From an uncultured Clostridia bacterium (GTDB lineage: Bacteria; Bacillota; Clostridia; Christensenellales; Aristaeellaceae): 64,000 nt of DNA. Location of the stretch: NCBI GenBank assembly GCA_934630975.1, contig CAKTXH010000002.1:3230-67229 (forward strand). The letters run 5' to 3'. A model generated the notes under the pieces. That model ran no database searches, was not told the origin of the DNA, and saw only the letters and a program-made list of their open reading frames with translations. The translations under genes were made by a program, and so were the position numbers. Shown in pieces: positions 26,279 to 35,318 of this stretch; position 1 is the first letter of the stretch, and each line of letters opens with the position of its first letter.

Positions 26279-26310
26279 CTTTTTCTTCCTGCTTTTGAAG
26301 AATCTTGAAT

Positions 26311-26346
26311 AAAAAGCGACGGGTTTTCTCAGCCCGCCGCTTTTCT
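26311..26346. terminator. Bidirectional terminator between asparaginase and panE
   Basis: AAAAGCGACGGG pairs with CCCGCCGCTTTT with one A/C mismatch. The plus strand continues with CTTTT and the minus strand with a T run, so it probably ends both convergent genes. Confidence 0.6.
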
Positions 26347-26347
26347 T

Positions 26348-27256
26348 TTAATACGCCGCTTCCATTTTCTTGACGGTATCGTAGAGCCAGCGGTTCATCG
26401 GCACATCCAACCCGAACCGCTGCGCGCGGCGGATGATCGTGCCCGCGAACAGCTCCACCTCGCTCTTTCTGTGCGCCTCGCCATCCTGCCGCATGCTCGG
26501 CTTGCCCGCAGGCGACAGCGAATCCGCCAGTCTGACCCAATCGTCAAACTCCGCGTCGCTGATGGGATAGCCTTCCAGCGCCGCCAGCTTCTGCACCTCG
26601 CGCATGGCGGCCAGCATGATTTCGCGCGGTTTGCCCGGCTTCTGGATCGTGCCGTAGTCGCATTCAAAGACCATCACCGTCTGGTTGATGCCGACGTTGA
26701 GCATCAGCTTGCCCCACTGGCGGCGCACCATGTCGCCGACCGGCTGCGCTGTTACGCCGTGCGCGTTTAAAAAGTCCGCAACAGCCTGCACCCGCGGTGA
26801 AATCTCGCCCGGCTGCTTTTCGCCCAGCACGATCATGCCCGCATGCGCATAGGTCAGCGCGTTGCCGACCTTCACTGCGTCCATGCCCTGCGCCGTGCAG
26901 TATAGCACATTCTTTTCGCCAAAGCGCGCGGCAATCGTCTCCTCGCTGCTCACGCCATTGAGCACGGAGAGAATCAGCGTGTTCTCGCCGATAAAGCCCG
27001 CCGCGGTCTCCATCGCGTCGCGCAAGCCGCCCTCCTTGGTCGCAAAGATCATCAGATCGACGGGCTTCGCCGTCTTCGGCGTTTCATATCGGAAATCCAC
27101 AGGCACACCGTTGCAGGTCACGCCATGCTTCTGGTACCGCTCCGCGCGCGTCTCGTCCGCAATCACGCGCACATCCGCGCCGTTTTCAAGAAGCCGCTGA
27201 CCAAACAGAACGCCCAGCGCGCCCAGGCCAATGATCCCAACCGTCTGCATATTCAT
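26348..27256 (-). CDS. panE: 2-dehydropantoate 2-reductase (ketopantoate reductase)
   Basis: This NADPH enzyme reduces ketopantoate to pantoate in vitamin B5 synthesis. The 302 residues open with a Rossmann loop GIIGLGALG, and the family's KLMLNVGIN motif is at about residue 185 (Lys and Asn as catalytic residues). Length is typical (290-310). The ATG overlaps the stop of DNase IV, so the two are coupled. CoaX and an ECF S component, both of pantothenate use, lie 7 kb away. Some members of this superfamily reduce other 2-oxo acids. Confidence 0.88.
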   Translation of the reverse strand: MNMQTVGIIGLGALGVLFGQRLLENGADVRVIADETRAERYQKHGVTCNGVPVDFRYETPKTAKPVDLMIFATKEGGLRDAMETAAGFIGENTLILSVLNGVSSEETIAARFGEKNVLYCTAQGMDAVKVGNALTYAHAGMIVLGEKQPGEISPRVQAVADFLNAHGVTAQPVGDMVRRQWGKLMLNVGINQTVMVFECDYGTIQKPGKPREIMLAAMREVQKLAALEGYPISDAEFDDWVRLADSLSPAGKPSMRQDGEAHRKSEVELFAGTIIRRAQRFGLDVPMNRWLYDTVKKMEAAY

Positions 27257-28089
27257 TCTCCTTTGTAAAGCCCACGCAGCAGCGCAATCTCCCGCGCATA
27301 GCCATCCAGTTCGTTCGGCGTTTCCAAATAAAACGACATGTTTCGCAGTGCCGGGTGGTTGATGATGGCCGCAATGGCCTGCGTGCCGAGGCTGCCCTTA
27401 CCAATCTGCTCGTGGCGGTCTTTATGGCTGCCCATCGGGTTTTTGCTGTCGTTCAAATGAACCGCTTTCAGCCTCGAAAGGCCGAGCACACGGTCAAACT
27501 CGCCAAGCACATCGTCGAGCCGACCCACTACGTCATAGCCCGCGTCGTAGACATGGCAGGTATCCAGACACACACCGATTTTGTCTCCGTCACGCGCCGC
27601 GTCGATGATCTGCGCAAGTTCCTCAAAGCTGCGCCCGACCTCGCTGCCCTTGCCCGCCATCGTTTCCAGCAGAATCGGCGTGGTCACGTCGTCCGTCATC
27701 ACCGCGTCAAGCATATCCGCAATATAGCGAACGCCGACCTCCACGCCCTGTTTCACATGGCTGCCCGGATGAAAATTGAGCATCGCTCTCGGGATATGCG
27801 CAAGGCGCTCAAGATCTTCCCGCATGGTGCGCACGGCAAAACCGCGGATAGACGTGTCCGCCGCGCAGGCGTTGAGCGTATAGGGCGCATGCGCGAGAAT
27901 CGGCGCGAACCGATGCGCCTCAAGAAAAGCGTTCAGCGCGTCCGCATCCTGCCGATCAAACGGCTTAACGCTGCCGCCGCGCGGGTTGCGCGTAAAAAAC
28001 TGAAACGTATCTGCGCCGAGGGCGAGCGCCTGCTCGCCCATCGCCAGATAGCCTTTCGCGCAGGAGAGGTGACAGCCGATATGCAGCAT
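27253..28089 (-). CDS. nfo: Deoxyribonuclease IV (endonuclease IV)
   Basis: A 278-residue AP endonuclease of base-excision repair, a zinc TIM barrel. Visible signatures are MLHIGCHLSCAKG, NFHPGSH, CLDTCHVYDAGYD and HLNDSKNPMGSHKDRH with the metal histidines and acids. The length matches the family. The start lies one base beyond the stop of the upstream S41 peptidase gene, and its stop overlaps panE. No repair partner is adjacent; exonuclease III, a second AP endonuclease, is at 62.6 kb. Confidence 0.93.
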   Translation of the reverse strand: MLHIGCHLSCAKGYLAMGEQALALGADTFQFFTRNPRGGSVKPFDRQDADALNAFLEAHRFAPILAHAPYTLNACAADTSIRGFAVRTMREDLERLAHIPRAMLNFHPGSHVKQGVEVGVRYIADMLDAVMTDDVTTPILLETMAGKGSEVGRSFEELAQIIDAARDGDKIGVCLDTCHVYDAGYDVVGRLDDVLGEFDRVLGLSRLKAVHLNDSKNPMGSHKDRHEQIGKGSLGTQAIAAIINHPALRNMSFYLETPNELDGYAREIALLRGLYKGE

Positions 28090-28090
28090 C

Positions 28091-29341
28091 TTATTCTGCC
28101 TCCGCCGCGGTCGCCTCGTCCGGCGTGGCCGTTCTCAAAACCGGCGTACCGCCGAGCAGTTCAATCGCCTTTTGCAGCTGGGCGTCATGGTCGTGCGGCA
28201 GATTGTTGATGCCGTAACGCGTCACCGCGTCCTCATCCAGCTCCACCTCGACGTCAGGCTCGATGCCGATTTCGTGGATGCACTCGCCGCTGGGCGTGTA
28301 ATACCGCGCGGTCGTGACCTTCATGCCGCTTCCATCGGGAAACTCCAGCGAGCTTTGCACGATGCCCTTGCCGAACGTCTTGGTGCCCACGAGCGTACCC
28401 GCCTTGTAATCGCGAATCGCGCCCGCGAGAATCTCCGACGCGCTGGCGCTGTACCCGTTGACCAGCACGACCATCGGCACATCGTAATATTCGTCGTCGA
28501 TCTTCTCCTCGGTCACATTGCCGTTTTTATCCTTCATGGAAACGACAACGCCTTCCGGCAGAATCAAATCGGCCATCTTCACGCAGGTATCGACCAGACC
28601 GCCGCCGTTGTTGCGCAGGTCAATGATCATGCCGGAAACATTCGCCGCCTTAAACGCGTCAATCGCCTCGGCGAACCCTTCGTAAGCGTCGCCCAGGAAA
28701 TCGAACACCATCACATAGCCGATGTTGTCATCCAGAATTTCATATTCGACATAGTTGATGTTGACGTTTTCGCGCACCACGTCGAAATCGAGGGTGTCCA
28801 GCCCGCGCATCACCGTCACCTTGACGCTCTCGCCCGGCGTTCCGCGCATCACGCTGACCGCTTCGTTCATCTCGTAGGCGGAATAATACTCGTCGTTGAC
28901 ATAGACAATCTTGTCGCCCGCAAGGATGCCCGCCTTCTCGGCCGGGCTGCCCTTGAACACGCGCGTCACCGTAATCAGCAGATCGGAAGGATCGGCGAGA
29001 AGCTGGCAGCCAATTCCGGCATAAACGCCCTCCGTTTCCTCGTTGAATTTCTCCATTTCTTCCTTGGTATAATACACACTGTAAATATCGCCGATACCCG
29101 CCATCAGGCCGACGGCGGCGTTTTCCAGCATCGCGTCCTCATCCACGTCTTCATAATAGTAGGTTTCCACGAGCTGAAGCAGCATTTCCAGCTTCTGATA
29201 CCGCTGATAGTTTTCATATTCCTCGCGGCTGATGGTAACGGTTTCGCTCTGCTTGAACATCGGAAGGGTCGCCGCCTGCGCAGAGACGGCGGACATCAGC
29301 ATCGCGCCTGCGATCATCATGGAGACAATTTTTCGTTTCAT
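28091..29341 (-). CDS. S41 carboxy-terminal processing peptidase (CtpA-like)
   Basis: A 416-residue secreted or membrane-anchored protease that trims envelope proteins at their C-termini. It has an N-terminal signal sequence (MKRKIVSMMIAGAMLMSAVS), a PDZ domain (about 95-185) and the S41 serine-lysine dyad: NGYSASASEILAGA (Ser) and GTKTFGKGIVQ (Lys). ATG 29341 is used; a GTG three codons upstream is possible. There is no separate secretion signal after the PDZ. It is followed by nfo and panE in one transcript. Confidence 0.9.
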   Translation of the reverse strand: MKRKIVSMMIAGAMLMSAVSAQAATLPMFKQSETVTISREEYENYQRYQKLEMLLQLVETYYYEDVDEDAMLENAAVGLMAGIGDIYSVYYTKEEMEKFNEETEGVYAGIGCQLLADPSDLLITVTRVFKGSPAEKAGILAGDKIVYVNDEYYSAYEMNEAVSVMRGTPGESVKVTVMRGLDTLDFDVVRENVNINYVEYEILDDNIGYVMVFDFLGDAYEGFAEAIDAFKAANVSGMIIDLRNNGGGLVDTCVKMADLILPEGVVVSMKDKNGNVTEEKIDDEYYDVPMVVLVNGYSASASEILAGAIRDYKAGTLVGTKTFGKGIVQSSLEFPDGSGMKVTTARYYTPSGECIHEIGIEPDVEVELDEDAVTRYGINNLPHDHDAQLQKAIELLGGTPVLRTATPDEATAAEAE

Positions 29342-29363
29342 TGCGTTCACAATTCCTTTCGAT

Positions 29364-29392
29364 TCAAAAAGAGCCGACCATTTCTGGCCGGC
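29364..29392 (-). terminator. Terminator after the CdaR-like regulator gene
   Basis: GCCGGCC pairs with GGTCGGC (one G-U pair) around AGAAAT on the minus strand, then TCTTTTTG. Confidence 0.65.
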
Positions 29393-29425
29393 GCAGCCTG
29401 CGGAATAGCCGAGGCCAAGGGAGGT

Positions 29426-30496
29426 TTAATACACGGGACGCGGCTTATCCTTGCCGCTCTTGCCCAAAAGCATCATCATTTTGAAGGTCACAGCGTCGTC
29501 GAACTTGCGCAGATCCAGCCCCGTCTGGCGCTGCACCTTATCCAGACGATAAACCAGCGTATTGCGATGGATATACAGCTGGCGCGCGGTATCGGACAGG
29601 TTGAGGTCCTTCGCGAAGAACATCTCGATGGTATGCAGCATTTCGTCGTTAAACAGGCGCGCAGTCTTGCGGTTGAACAGAATACCGTGATAACGCGTGC
29701 CCATCTCGCGCGGAATATCCATCAGGAAGCGCTCCAGCACGAGGCTGCGATACACGTAAATATGCTGTTCGGTCAGGAAGATGCGACCCACCTCGACGGC
29801 GCGGCGGGATTCGCGATAGCTCTCGCCGATCTCCGGGAAGGTCTTCTTCGGCTCGCCGATGCCCACGACGCAGCTCTTGCCCGCTTCGTCGAGCAGCGTC
29901 TGCTCGATGGCTTCGGCCAACTGATACAGCTCGTCGAAGGATTCGACGTTCTCCATGCTCTTGAGGAAGACGACGGTATGGCGATCCATTTCCACCAGCA
30001 GGTCGCCGCCCGCGCGCGGCACAAGCTCCTCGAGCATGTTGAACGCGGTTTCCGTTTCCGTCTGGAGAATCTGGAACGTGAGCACACAGCGCTCGCGGTT
30101 CATCTCTATCTGATGTTCATGCGCCAGCGCTTCCAGCTCGGAACCGGCCAGCTCCTCGCGCAGCACCCGGCGATACACGTCGTAACGGCTCTGAATCGGC
30201 GCTTCGCCGCGGCCCATAGACTGCACCATCGCGCCCGCAAGCACAATGCAGTCGTGCGTCGCCGCGCCCTGCGCATCCGCGCAGAGAATCAGCTCCGGCG
30301 TAATGCCGATCATCAAAAAGGTTTTGCCCTCAAAGGCCACCGGCATGCCCGGCTCCATGAACTCCGGCAGGTTGATCTTGCTGCGGTTTTCCTCCGGCAG
30401 AAGCACGGTGCCCTCGGTATCCAGCAGCCAAAGCGGCTGCATCAGACGAGCCAGAACCTGCTGAATCTGATTTAAAAAACGCTTCTCAGGAATCAT
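29426..30496 (-). CDS. CdaR/PucR-type transcriptional regulator
   Basis: A 356-residue regulator. The C-terminal PucR-type helix-turn-helix (LNLSDTARQLYIHRNTLVYRL, shown here in part) is at about 305-345 and a GGDEF-like central fold without catalytic motif spans about 140-270. In B. subtilis CdaR-type proteins respond to sugar diacids or purines. It sits in front of the orphan MsmX-like ATPase with a terminator between them, so co-regulation is only a suggestion. CdaR-like proteins may autoregulate, and near-repeats ATACCGTA are found in the 192-base upstream gap. Ligand unknown. Confidence 0.83.
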   Translation of the reverse strand: MIPEKRFLNQIQQVLARLMQPLWLLDTEGTVLLPEENRSKINLPEFMEPGMPVAFEGKTFLMIGITPELILCADAQGAATHDCIVLAGAMVQSMGRGEAPIQSRYDVYRRVLREELAGSELEALAHEHQIEMNRERCVLTFQILQTETETAFNMLEELVPRAGGDLLVEMDRHTVVFLKSMENVESFDELYQLAEAIEQTLLDEAGKSCVVGIGEPKKTFPEIGESYRESRRAVEVGRIFLTEQHIYVYRSLVLERFLMDIPREMGTRYHGILFNRKTARLFNDEMLHTIEMFFAKDLNLSDTARQLYIHRNTLVYRLDKVQRQTGLDLRKFDDAVTFKMMMLLGKSGKDKPRPVY

Positions 30497-30639
30497 ATTT
30501 CTTTTCTCCTCTCATCAGCGCGCTAAATGGTTTAAACAAATATAGATCATTATACCGTATAACCGGGCAAAAATCTACATCTACGAAAAAATATCTCCCC
30601 TAATTTGGTAAAATATACCGTAATTTTATGGAATCTGCA

Positions 30640-30673
30640 CAAAAAAACGCCCGCATCAAAACGATGCGGGCGT
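30640..30673 (-). terminator. Terminator of the sugar ABC ATPase gene
   Basis: ACGCCCGCATC pairs with GATGCGGGCGT around GTTTT, followed by TTTTTTG on the minus strand. It is a textbook intrinsic terminator 16 bases from the stop codon. Confidence 0.9.
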
Positions 30674-30688
30674 TGTATAATTTGCGAA

Positions 30689-31810
30689 TTAGCGGTTCAG
30701 GATGCTCAGCTCGGTATCCTTGTCGAAGAAATGCAGGCGGTTCGTCTCGAAAGCGACCTTCACGGTGTCGCCGGTGCGGGACGTGCTGCGCGGATCGACG
30801 CGGGCGACGACGTTGCTGTCCTTGCCGTCCACCTTGAGGTAGAGGTAAGTTTCAGAACCCATCAGCTCGACGACCTCAACGTTCGCCTCGACGAGGTTGT
30901 TATCCGCAACGGACAGGAAGCGCTCTTCATCGTGGATGTTCTCCGGGCGGATACCCATGACAACTTCCTTGCCGATGTAGGACTCATCCACCAGCTTGCG
31001 AACCTTCGCATCCGGCACCTTGATGGCGTTGCTGCCAAACTCAGCCCACACGCCGTCAGCGCGCTTGACCAGCTTCGCATCGAAGAAGTTCATCTGCGGG
31101 CTGCCGATGAAGGAGCCGACAAACAGGTTGGCCGGATAATCGTAGAGGTTCTGCGGGGTATCGACCTGCTGGATGAAGCCGTCCTTCATGACGACGATGC
31201 GGGTGCCCATCGTCATGGCCTCGGTCTGGTCGTGCGTAACATAGATGAAGGTCGTCTGGAGGCGCTGATGCAGCTTGGTGATCTCGGTGCGCATCTGCAC
31301 GCGGAGCTTGGCGTCCAAGTTGGAAAGCGGTTCGTCCATCAGGAAGACCTTCGGGTCGCGGACGATGGCGCGGCCGAGGGCAACGCGCTGACGCTGGCCA
31401 CCGGAGAGCGCCTTCGGCTTGCGGTTGAGCAGCTGCTCGATGGAGAGGATCTTCGCCGCTTCACGCACGAGCTTGTCGATCTCATCCTTCGGCTTCTTGC
31501 GCAGCTTCAGGCCGAACGCCATGTTGTCATAAACGGTCATGTGCGGATAAAGCGCGTAGTTCTGGAACACCATCGCGATATCGCGATCCTTCGGCGCAAC
31601 GTCGTTGACCAGACGGTCGCCGATGTACAATTCGCCCTCGGAAATCTCTTCAAGACCAGCGACCATACGGAGCGTCGTGGACTTGCCGCAGCCGGAGGGG
31701 CCAACCAGAACAATGAACTCCTTATCCTCGATATCCAGGCAGAAATCGGAAACAGCGGTCACGTTGCCGGAGTAAATCTTGTAGATGTGGTTAAGCTTCA
31801 AGCTCGCCAT
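30689..31810 (-). CDS. Multi-sugar ABC transporter ATP-binding protein (MsmX/UgpC-like)
   Basis: A 373-residue ATPase energising sugar importers. It has Walker [10 protein letters not shown] (about residue 38), the ABC signature [15 protein letters not shown] near 135, Walker [13 protein letters not shown] and a C-terminal TOBE/regulatory domain. ATG 31810 has AAGGGGGA upstream; longer frames run through the promoter. No permease or binding protein is encoded near it, the arrangement expected of MsmX-type proteins that serve many CUT1 importers in trans. The promoter at 31896-31924 is strong. Confidence 0.9.
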   Translation of the reverse strand: MASLKLNHIYKIYSGNVTAVSDFCLDIEDKEFIVLVGPSGCGKSTTLRMVAGLEEISEGELYIGDRLVNDVAPKDRDIAMVFQNYALYPHMTVYDNMAFGLKLRKKPKDEIDKLVREAAKILSIEQLLNRKPKALSGGQRQRVALGRAIVRDPKVFLMDEPLSNLDAKLRVQMRTEITKLHQRLQTTFIYVTHDQTEAMTMGTRIVVMKDGFIQQVDTPQNLYDYPANLFVGSFIGSPQMNFFDAKLVKRADGVWAEFGSNAIKVPDAKVRKLVDESYIGKEVVMGIRPENIHDEERFLSVADNNLVEANVEVVELMGSETYLYLKVDGKDSNVVARVDPRSTSRTGDTVKVAFETNRLHFFDKDTELSILNR

Positions 31811-31895
31811 AGTAAAATCCCCCTTGTTCATTTCAAAGAAAACAGCAACCAGCTTGAGCCGAATCTTTCGTTCATCGGCTTCAACAACTGGGTTC

Positions 31896-31924
31896 ATTAT
31901 ACGGGGAAACCGAACATTTTTCAA
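31896..31924 (-). promoter_or_regulatory. Promoter of the MsmX-like gene
   Basis: TTGAAA and TATAAT separated by 17 bases on the minus strand, about 86 bases before the ATG. Confidence 0.75.
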
Positions 31925-32275
31925 TTGAATAAGTTCACAAAAAATATTCGGTTACATCCCGGTTTTTCCCCTACATTTCAACCCGCTTTTTTGCAGGTTT
32001 TAGTGATTCCAGCCACATCGGCCATTTGGCCGCCCGGCCGTTTGTGCGAATCACTTTCCGCTTCTTTTTTCATTTTCTTTCACATTGTCCTTTTTTCAGA
32101 CGTTTTCAACACGTTTTATGATCACATTTAGACGCTTTCCTGCAATTCTTTTCTTCTTTTGCGAATTCGCATATTTCATTCGTTTTCCCTTATAGATGGG
32201 TTTTCGAACCGTTCTTGTGCATCTTGCACATATTGATATTTTCACAGACTTCTTCAAAATCTTCGCACTTTTCCA
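31925..32275. other. AT-rich intergenic region without a convincing gene
   Basis: About 350 bases of low-complexity, T-rich sequence between the MsmX promoter and the hom terminator. A lysine-rich frame on the minus strand (32096-32308) looks accidental: no ribosome site, and it runs over the hom terminator. The only structured element is an inverted repeat at 32002-32055. Confidence 0.55.
32002..32055. repeat. Imperfect inverted repeat, possible structured RNA or protein-binding site
   Basis: AGTGATTC (32002-32009) pairs with GAATCACT (32048-32055). Inside, CACA pairs with TGTG and CGGCC with GGCCG, giving 17 paired bases in three segments, with an inner GGCCATTTGGCC palindrome. No T run follows on either side, so a terminator is unlikely. 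Confidence 0.5.
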
Positions 32276-32277
32276 TA

Positions 32278-32305
32278 GAAAAAACGCTATGCATAAGCAT
32301 AGCGT
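32278..32305 (-). terminator. Terminator of hom
   Basis: ACGCTATGC and GCATAGCGT form a 9-bp stem with a TTAT loop on the minus strand, followed by TTTTTC. It lies 27 bases downstream of the hom stop. Confidence 0.85.
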
Positions 32306-32331
32306 CATTGAGCTTTTTCTATTTCGAAGTT

Positions 32332-33597
32332 TTATTCCTCCACGCGGATGACGCTTTCGGCGCTCGCCTGCGCGGAATCCATTCTCGCAAGCGCGCGGCG
32401 AACGGCATGCTCGCCCGCCCGATGCGTCAGGAAAATGAGCTGAACAAAGCCCGCTTCGTCCTTCTCACCCTTCTGCACCATCGAAGCGATGCTGACGTTT
32501 TCCGCCGCAAAAGCGCCCGTAATCAGCGACAGCACGCCCGGCTCGTCCTTGGCGCGCATGCGGACAAAGTAAACGCAGCGCCAGTCCTCCGCCATCCGGC
32601 ACGGCTCTTCGCTGACCGCGGGCAGCTCGTGCCGCTTGGTTTTCGCCGCGCAGATCAAATCCGACACCAACGCGCTGGCCGTCGGCAAATCGCCCGCGCC
32701 GCGCCCGTAAAACATCATTTCGCCGCAGGCGTGCCCTTTGACAAACACCGCGTTAAACGCGTCGTTCACGCTGGCCAGCGGATGGCCGTTCGGCACAAAC
32801 GTCGGGTGCACACGCGCCTGAATCTCACCGTTTTCCATTTTGGCGACGGCCAGCAGCTTGAGCGTCAGCCCGAATTCCCTGCCGCACTGCACATCCAGCG
32901 GCGTAATGCCTGTAATGCCCTCGCGATACACGTTTTCCACCGGCACATGGCGATGGAACGCCAGCGTGGAGAGGATGCTCAGCTTATAGGCTGCGTCATA
33001 GCCTTCCACGTCCGCGGTCGGATTCGGCTCGGCCAGCCCAAGCCGCTGCGCATCGGCCAGCACATCCGCATACGCCGCGCCCTCGTTCGCCATCCGGGTC
33101 AGAATATAGTTCGTCGTGCCGTTGATGATGCCCATCACCGAGCTGATCTGATTGGCCTGAAGCGAATCGTTGATCGCGCGGATAATCGGCACTGCGCCGC
33201 AAACGCTCGCCTCGTAATACAAACCCGCCGCATGCTCGCGCGCCGTGCGGACGATCTGTGTCCAATGCGTCGCCAGCGCCATCTTATTGGCGGTAATCAC
33301 ACATTTGCCGTTTGCCACCGCGCGCATCATATAGGAAGCCGCAGGCTGTTCGCCGCCCATGAATTCCATCACCATGTCGATTTCCGGGTTATCCAGCACA
33401 TCCTCCGGGCAGTCCGTCAGCAGCGCCGAAGGAATCGCCCAGGCGCGGCTCTTGTTCAGCGAACGCACGAGAATCTTCCTCACCTCAAAACCGACGCCTT
33501 CGTTTTGCTCGATCTGCGCCCCATACGTTTCCAGCAGTTTATACACGCCGCAGCCGATGTTGCCGCAGCCCAGAAATCCCACGACGATCTTTTCCAT
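32332..33597 (-). CDS. hom: Homoserine dehydrogenase
   Basis: This NAD(P) enzyme reduces aspartate semialdehyde to homoserine, the branch point to threonine and methionine. The 421 residues show the Rossmann loop GFLGCGNIG, the catalytic region with GIINGTTNYILT and ADVEGYDAAYKLSIL (Asp and Lys), and a C-terminal ACT domain (about 345-420) for feedback by threonine. Length is usual for the bacterial monofunctional form. It is near coaX on the same strand with a 31-base gap, so the two may be one transcript. No thrB or thrC in the window. Confidence 0.94.
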   Translation of the reverse strand: MEKIVVGFLGCGNIGCGVYKLLETYGAQIEQNEGVGFEVRKILVRSLNKSRAWAIPSALLTDCPEDVLDNPEIDMVMEFMGGEQPAASYMMRAVANGKCVITANKMALATHWTQIVRTAREHAAGLYYEASVCGAVPIIRAINDSLQANQISSVMGIINGTTNYILTRMANEGAAYADVLADAQRLGLAEPNPTADVEGYDAAYKLSILSTLAFHRHVPVENVYREGITGITPLDVQCGREFGLTLKLLAVAKMENGEIQARVHPTFVPNGHPLASVNDAFNAVFVKGHACGEMMFYGRGAGDLPTASALVSDLICAAKTKRHELPAVSEEPCRMAEDWRCVYFVRMRAKDEPGVLSLITGAFAAENVSIASMVQKGEKDEAGFVQLIFLTHRAGEHAVRRALARMDSAQASAESVIRVEE

Positions 33598-33628
33598 GCT
33601 TCCGTGCGTCCTTTCCGATATGAATGTG

Positions 33629-34396
33629 TTACAGATTGCGCTCGTAAATCAGGCGCAGGCCGGTCAGCGTCAAATCCGGGTTGATTTCGTCAATCACGTC
33701 GGAATTGCTCTTGACCAGATGCGCCATGCCGCCGGTGGCAATCACGCGGATATTCTCCCCGCCCAGTTCGCGCTTCATCTGCCCGACAATCTTCTCCACC
33801 GAGCCGATATAGCCGTACAAAATGCCCGCCTGAATGTTGGAAACGGTCGTTTTGCCGATGACCTGCGGCGGAAGCACCAGTTCAATGGAAGGCAGCTTCG
33901 CCGTTCCCGCAGACAACGCGCGGTTCATCATTCGCAGACCGGGGCCAATCGCGCCGCCGAGGAATTCCGATTTGGCGGAGATCACGCCATACGTCGTCGC
34001 CGTGCCGAAATCAATAAAAATCGCCGGGCCGCCGTAAAGCGTAGAGACCGCAACCGCGTTGGCAATACGGTCGCTGCCCAGCTCGCGCGGGTTTTCATAG
34101 CGGATGTTCAGCCCCGTTTTCATGCCGGGCACGAGCAGACGCGGCTCGAGATGGAAATAATCCCGGCACATGTGCTCGATGGTATAGTTGATGGTCGGCA
34201 CAACGGAGGAAATCATGATTCCCTCCACCGCCTGCATATTCAGGTTGTGATAGCGGAACAAATCCGCCATGATGATGCCGTATTGGTCGGAGGTCATCAC
34301 CGGGTCGGTCGCGCAGCGCCAGCGCTTGACCAGTCGGCTTCCCTCAAAAACGGCGGCTTTGATATTGGTGTTGCCAATATCCATTGCAACGATCAT
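33629..34396 (-). CDS. coaX: Type III pantothenate kinase
   Basis: First committed enzyme of coenzyme A synthesis. The 255 residues have the ASKHA phosphate-1 loop MDIGNTN at the N-terminus, ELGSDRIANA with the catalytic Asp, the second phosphate motif DFGTATTYGVI and the adenosine motif ATGGMAHLV near the C-terminus. Its length is as expected (about 255). The ATG follows AGGGGATAGAATT. It sits directly after an ECF S component gene (27-base gap), and panE is 7 kb away, so this part of the chromosome carries several vitamin B5/CoA steps. Confidence 0.95.
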   Translation of the reverse strand: MIVAMDIGNTNIKAAVFEGSRLVKRWRCATDPVMTSDQYGIIMADLFRYHNLNMQAVEGIMISSVVPTINYTIEHMCRDYFHLEPRLLVPGMKTGLNIRYENPRELGSDRIANAVAVSTLYGGPAIFIDFGTATTYGVISAKSEFLGGAIGPGLRMMNRALSAGTAKLPSIELVLPPQVIGKTTVSNIQAGILYGYIGSVEKIVGQMKRELGGENIRVIATGGMAHLVKSNSDVIDEINPDLTLTGLRLIYERNL

Positions 34397-34423
34397 AATT
34401 CTATCCCCTAACCGGCATAAGTT

Positions 34424-35056
34424 TTAGCGATGCCCGTTCATCCTGCCCGTCACCTTGAGCAGCGCGCTCCCGATGGCCGTGCCCGCAACGGAGCACACAA
34501 CCGCTTCCACAAGCCCCTGCATGCCCGTCAGCAGCACGACGAACATCAGCGGGTTGCTCGCGCCCTTGGCCAGAACAAGGCTCTGGACATAATCCGTATG
34601 ATAAAACGCGAGCACAATATAGCCCATGAAGAACAGCGTATTGAGCAGCGGCGCGGAAAGCGAAGCCACAAAACAATTGGCCATGCTGTTTTTGCAGACC
34701 TTGGCCATCGCGCCGTAAACCAGCCCCACGCACAGACCCATCAGCAGCCGCGTGCCAAAGCACAGGATGAACGTGTGAATGGCCGACACGCCCAGCAGCG
34801 TCGAAGTCATGATGGACGCGCCCTTGATTGCATCCATAAAGCTCACGAAACCGAACACGCCGCCCAGCAGCATGCTCGCCATCGGCCCGATGACAATCGC
34901 GCCAATGGCAATCGGCACGGTCAAAAACGACATGTACAGCGGCCCGACCGGCACGCTGCCCAAGCCGATGAGCTTCATCACCACTTCAATCGCCACGAGA
35001 ATGGCAAGCTGCGTCAGCGTCTGCACGCTGATCTTCTGTTTAGGCTGAGTATTCAT
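34424..35056 (-). CDS. ECF transporter S component, probably for pantothenate
   Basis: A 210-residue protein with about six transmembrane helices, matching the substrate-specific subunit of energy-coupling factor transporters. It uses shared EcfAA'T elsewhere. The N-terminal helix begins KISVQTLTQLAILVAIEVVM, and helices of small residues follow. The start ATG 35056 follows GGAGGATAAAA; the longer frame to 35152 covers the promoter leader. It precedes coaX by 27 bases, so a pantothenate or precursor (PanT-like) role is likely but not shown by the sequence alone. Confidence 0.82.
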   Translation of the reverse strand: MNTQPKQKISVQTLTQLAILVAIEVVMKLIGLGSVPVGPLYMSFLTVPIAIGAIVIGPMASMLLGGVFGFVSFMDAIKGASIMTSTLLGVSAIHTFILCFGTRLLMGLCVGLVYGAMAKVCKNSMANCFVASLSAPLLNTLFFMGYIVLAFYHTDYVQSLVLAKGASNPLMFVVLLTGMQGLVEAVVCSVAGTAIGSALLKVTGRMNGHR

Positions 35057-35176
35057 TTTTATCCTCCGTTCGGGTTCGCACAGGATACCCGACAAGTCTT
35101 TGCCGCAAAGCGGCGTCGCAAAAGAAAACAACCTTCTCGGTCTGCCCTGCATGCAGCGGCAGCCAGAATCGCGTAT

Positions 35177-35205
35177 ATTGTACCAAACAGACGCTGATTT
35201 TGCAA
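35177..35205 (-). promoter_or_regulatory. Promoter of the ECF S component-coaX operon
   Basis: TTGCAA and TACAAT are 17 bases apart on the minus strand. The leader to ATG 35056 is about 110 nt and contains a small GCCGCTTTGCGGC hairpin; I cannot match it to a known riboswitch. Confidence 0.7.
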
Positions 35206-35263
35206 GTTTTTACACGCAAATTGTCGTTTTCCGTCTTTGCTTCCATTTTTCTGTAAAAAAAGG

Positions 35264-35292
35264 TTGACTTTTTGCGGATTGTATCGTATAAT
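35264..35292 (+). promoter_or_regulatory. Promoter of tRNA-Leu
   Basis: TTGACT and TATAAT are separated by 17 bases, 27 bases upstream of the mature tRNA 5' end. It is nearly consensus, as expected for a tRNA gene. Confidence 0.85.
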
Positions 35293-35318
35293 CTTTTTTG
35301 TCGCAAGACGAACGGCTT

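Noticed and set aside
31811..31924. Upstream 38-residue extension of the MsmX-like protein
   Set aside because: It starts inside the promoter; the strong ribosome site is at the ATG 31810.
32096..32308. Lysine-rich 70-residue reading frame on the minus strand upstream of the MsmX-like gene
   Set aside because: No ribosome site, overlaps the hom terminator hairpin, low-complexity composition; probably chance.
35057..35176. Riboswitch in the leader of the ECF S component
   Set aside because: The leader has a small GCCGCTTTGCGGC hairpin but I could not match a known riboswitch consensus.
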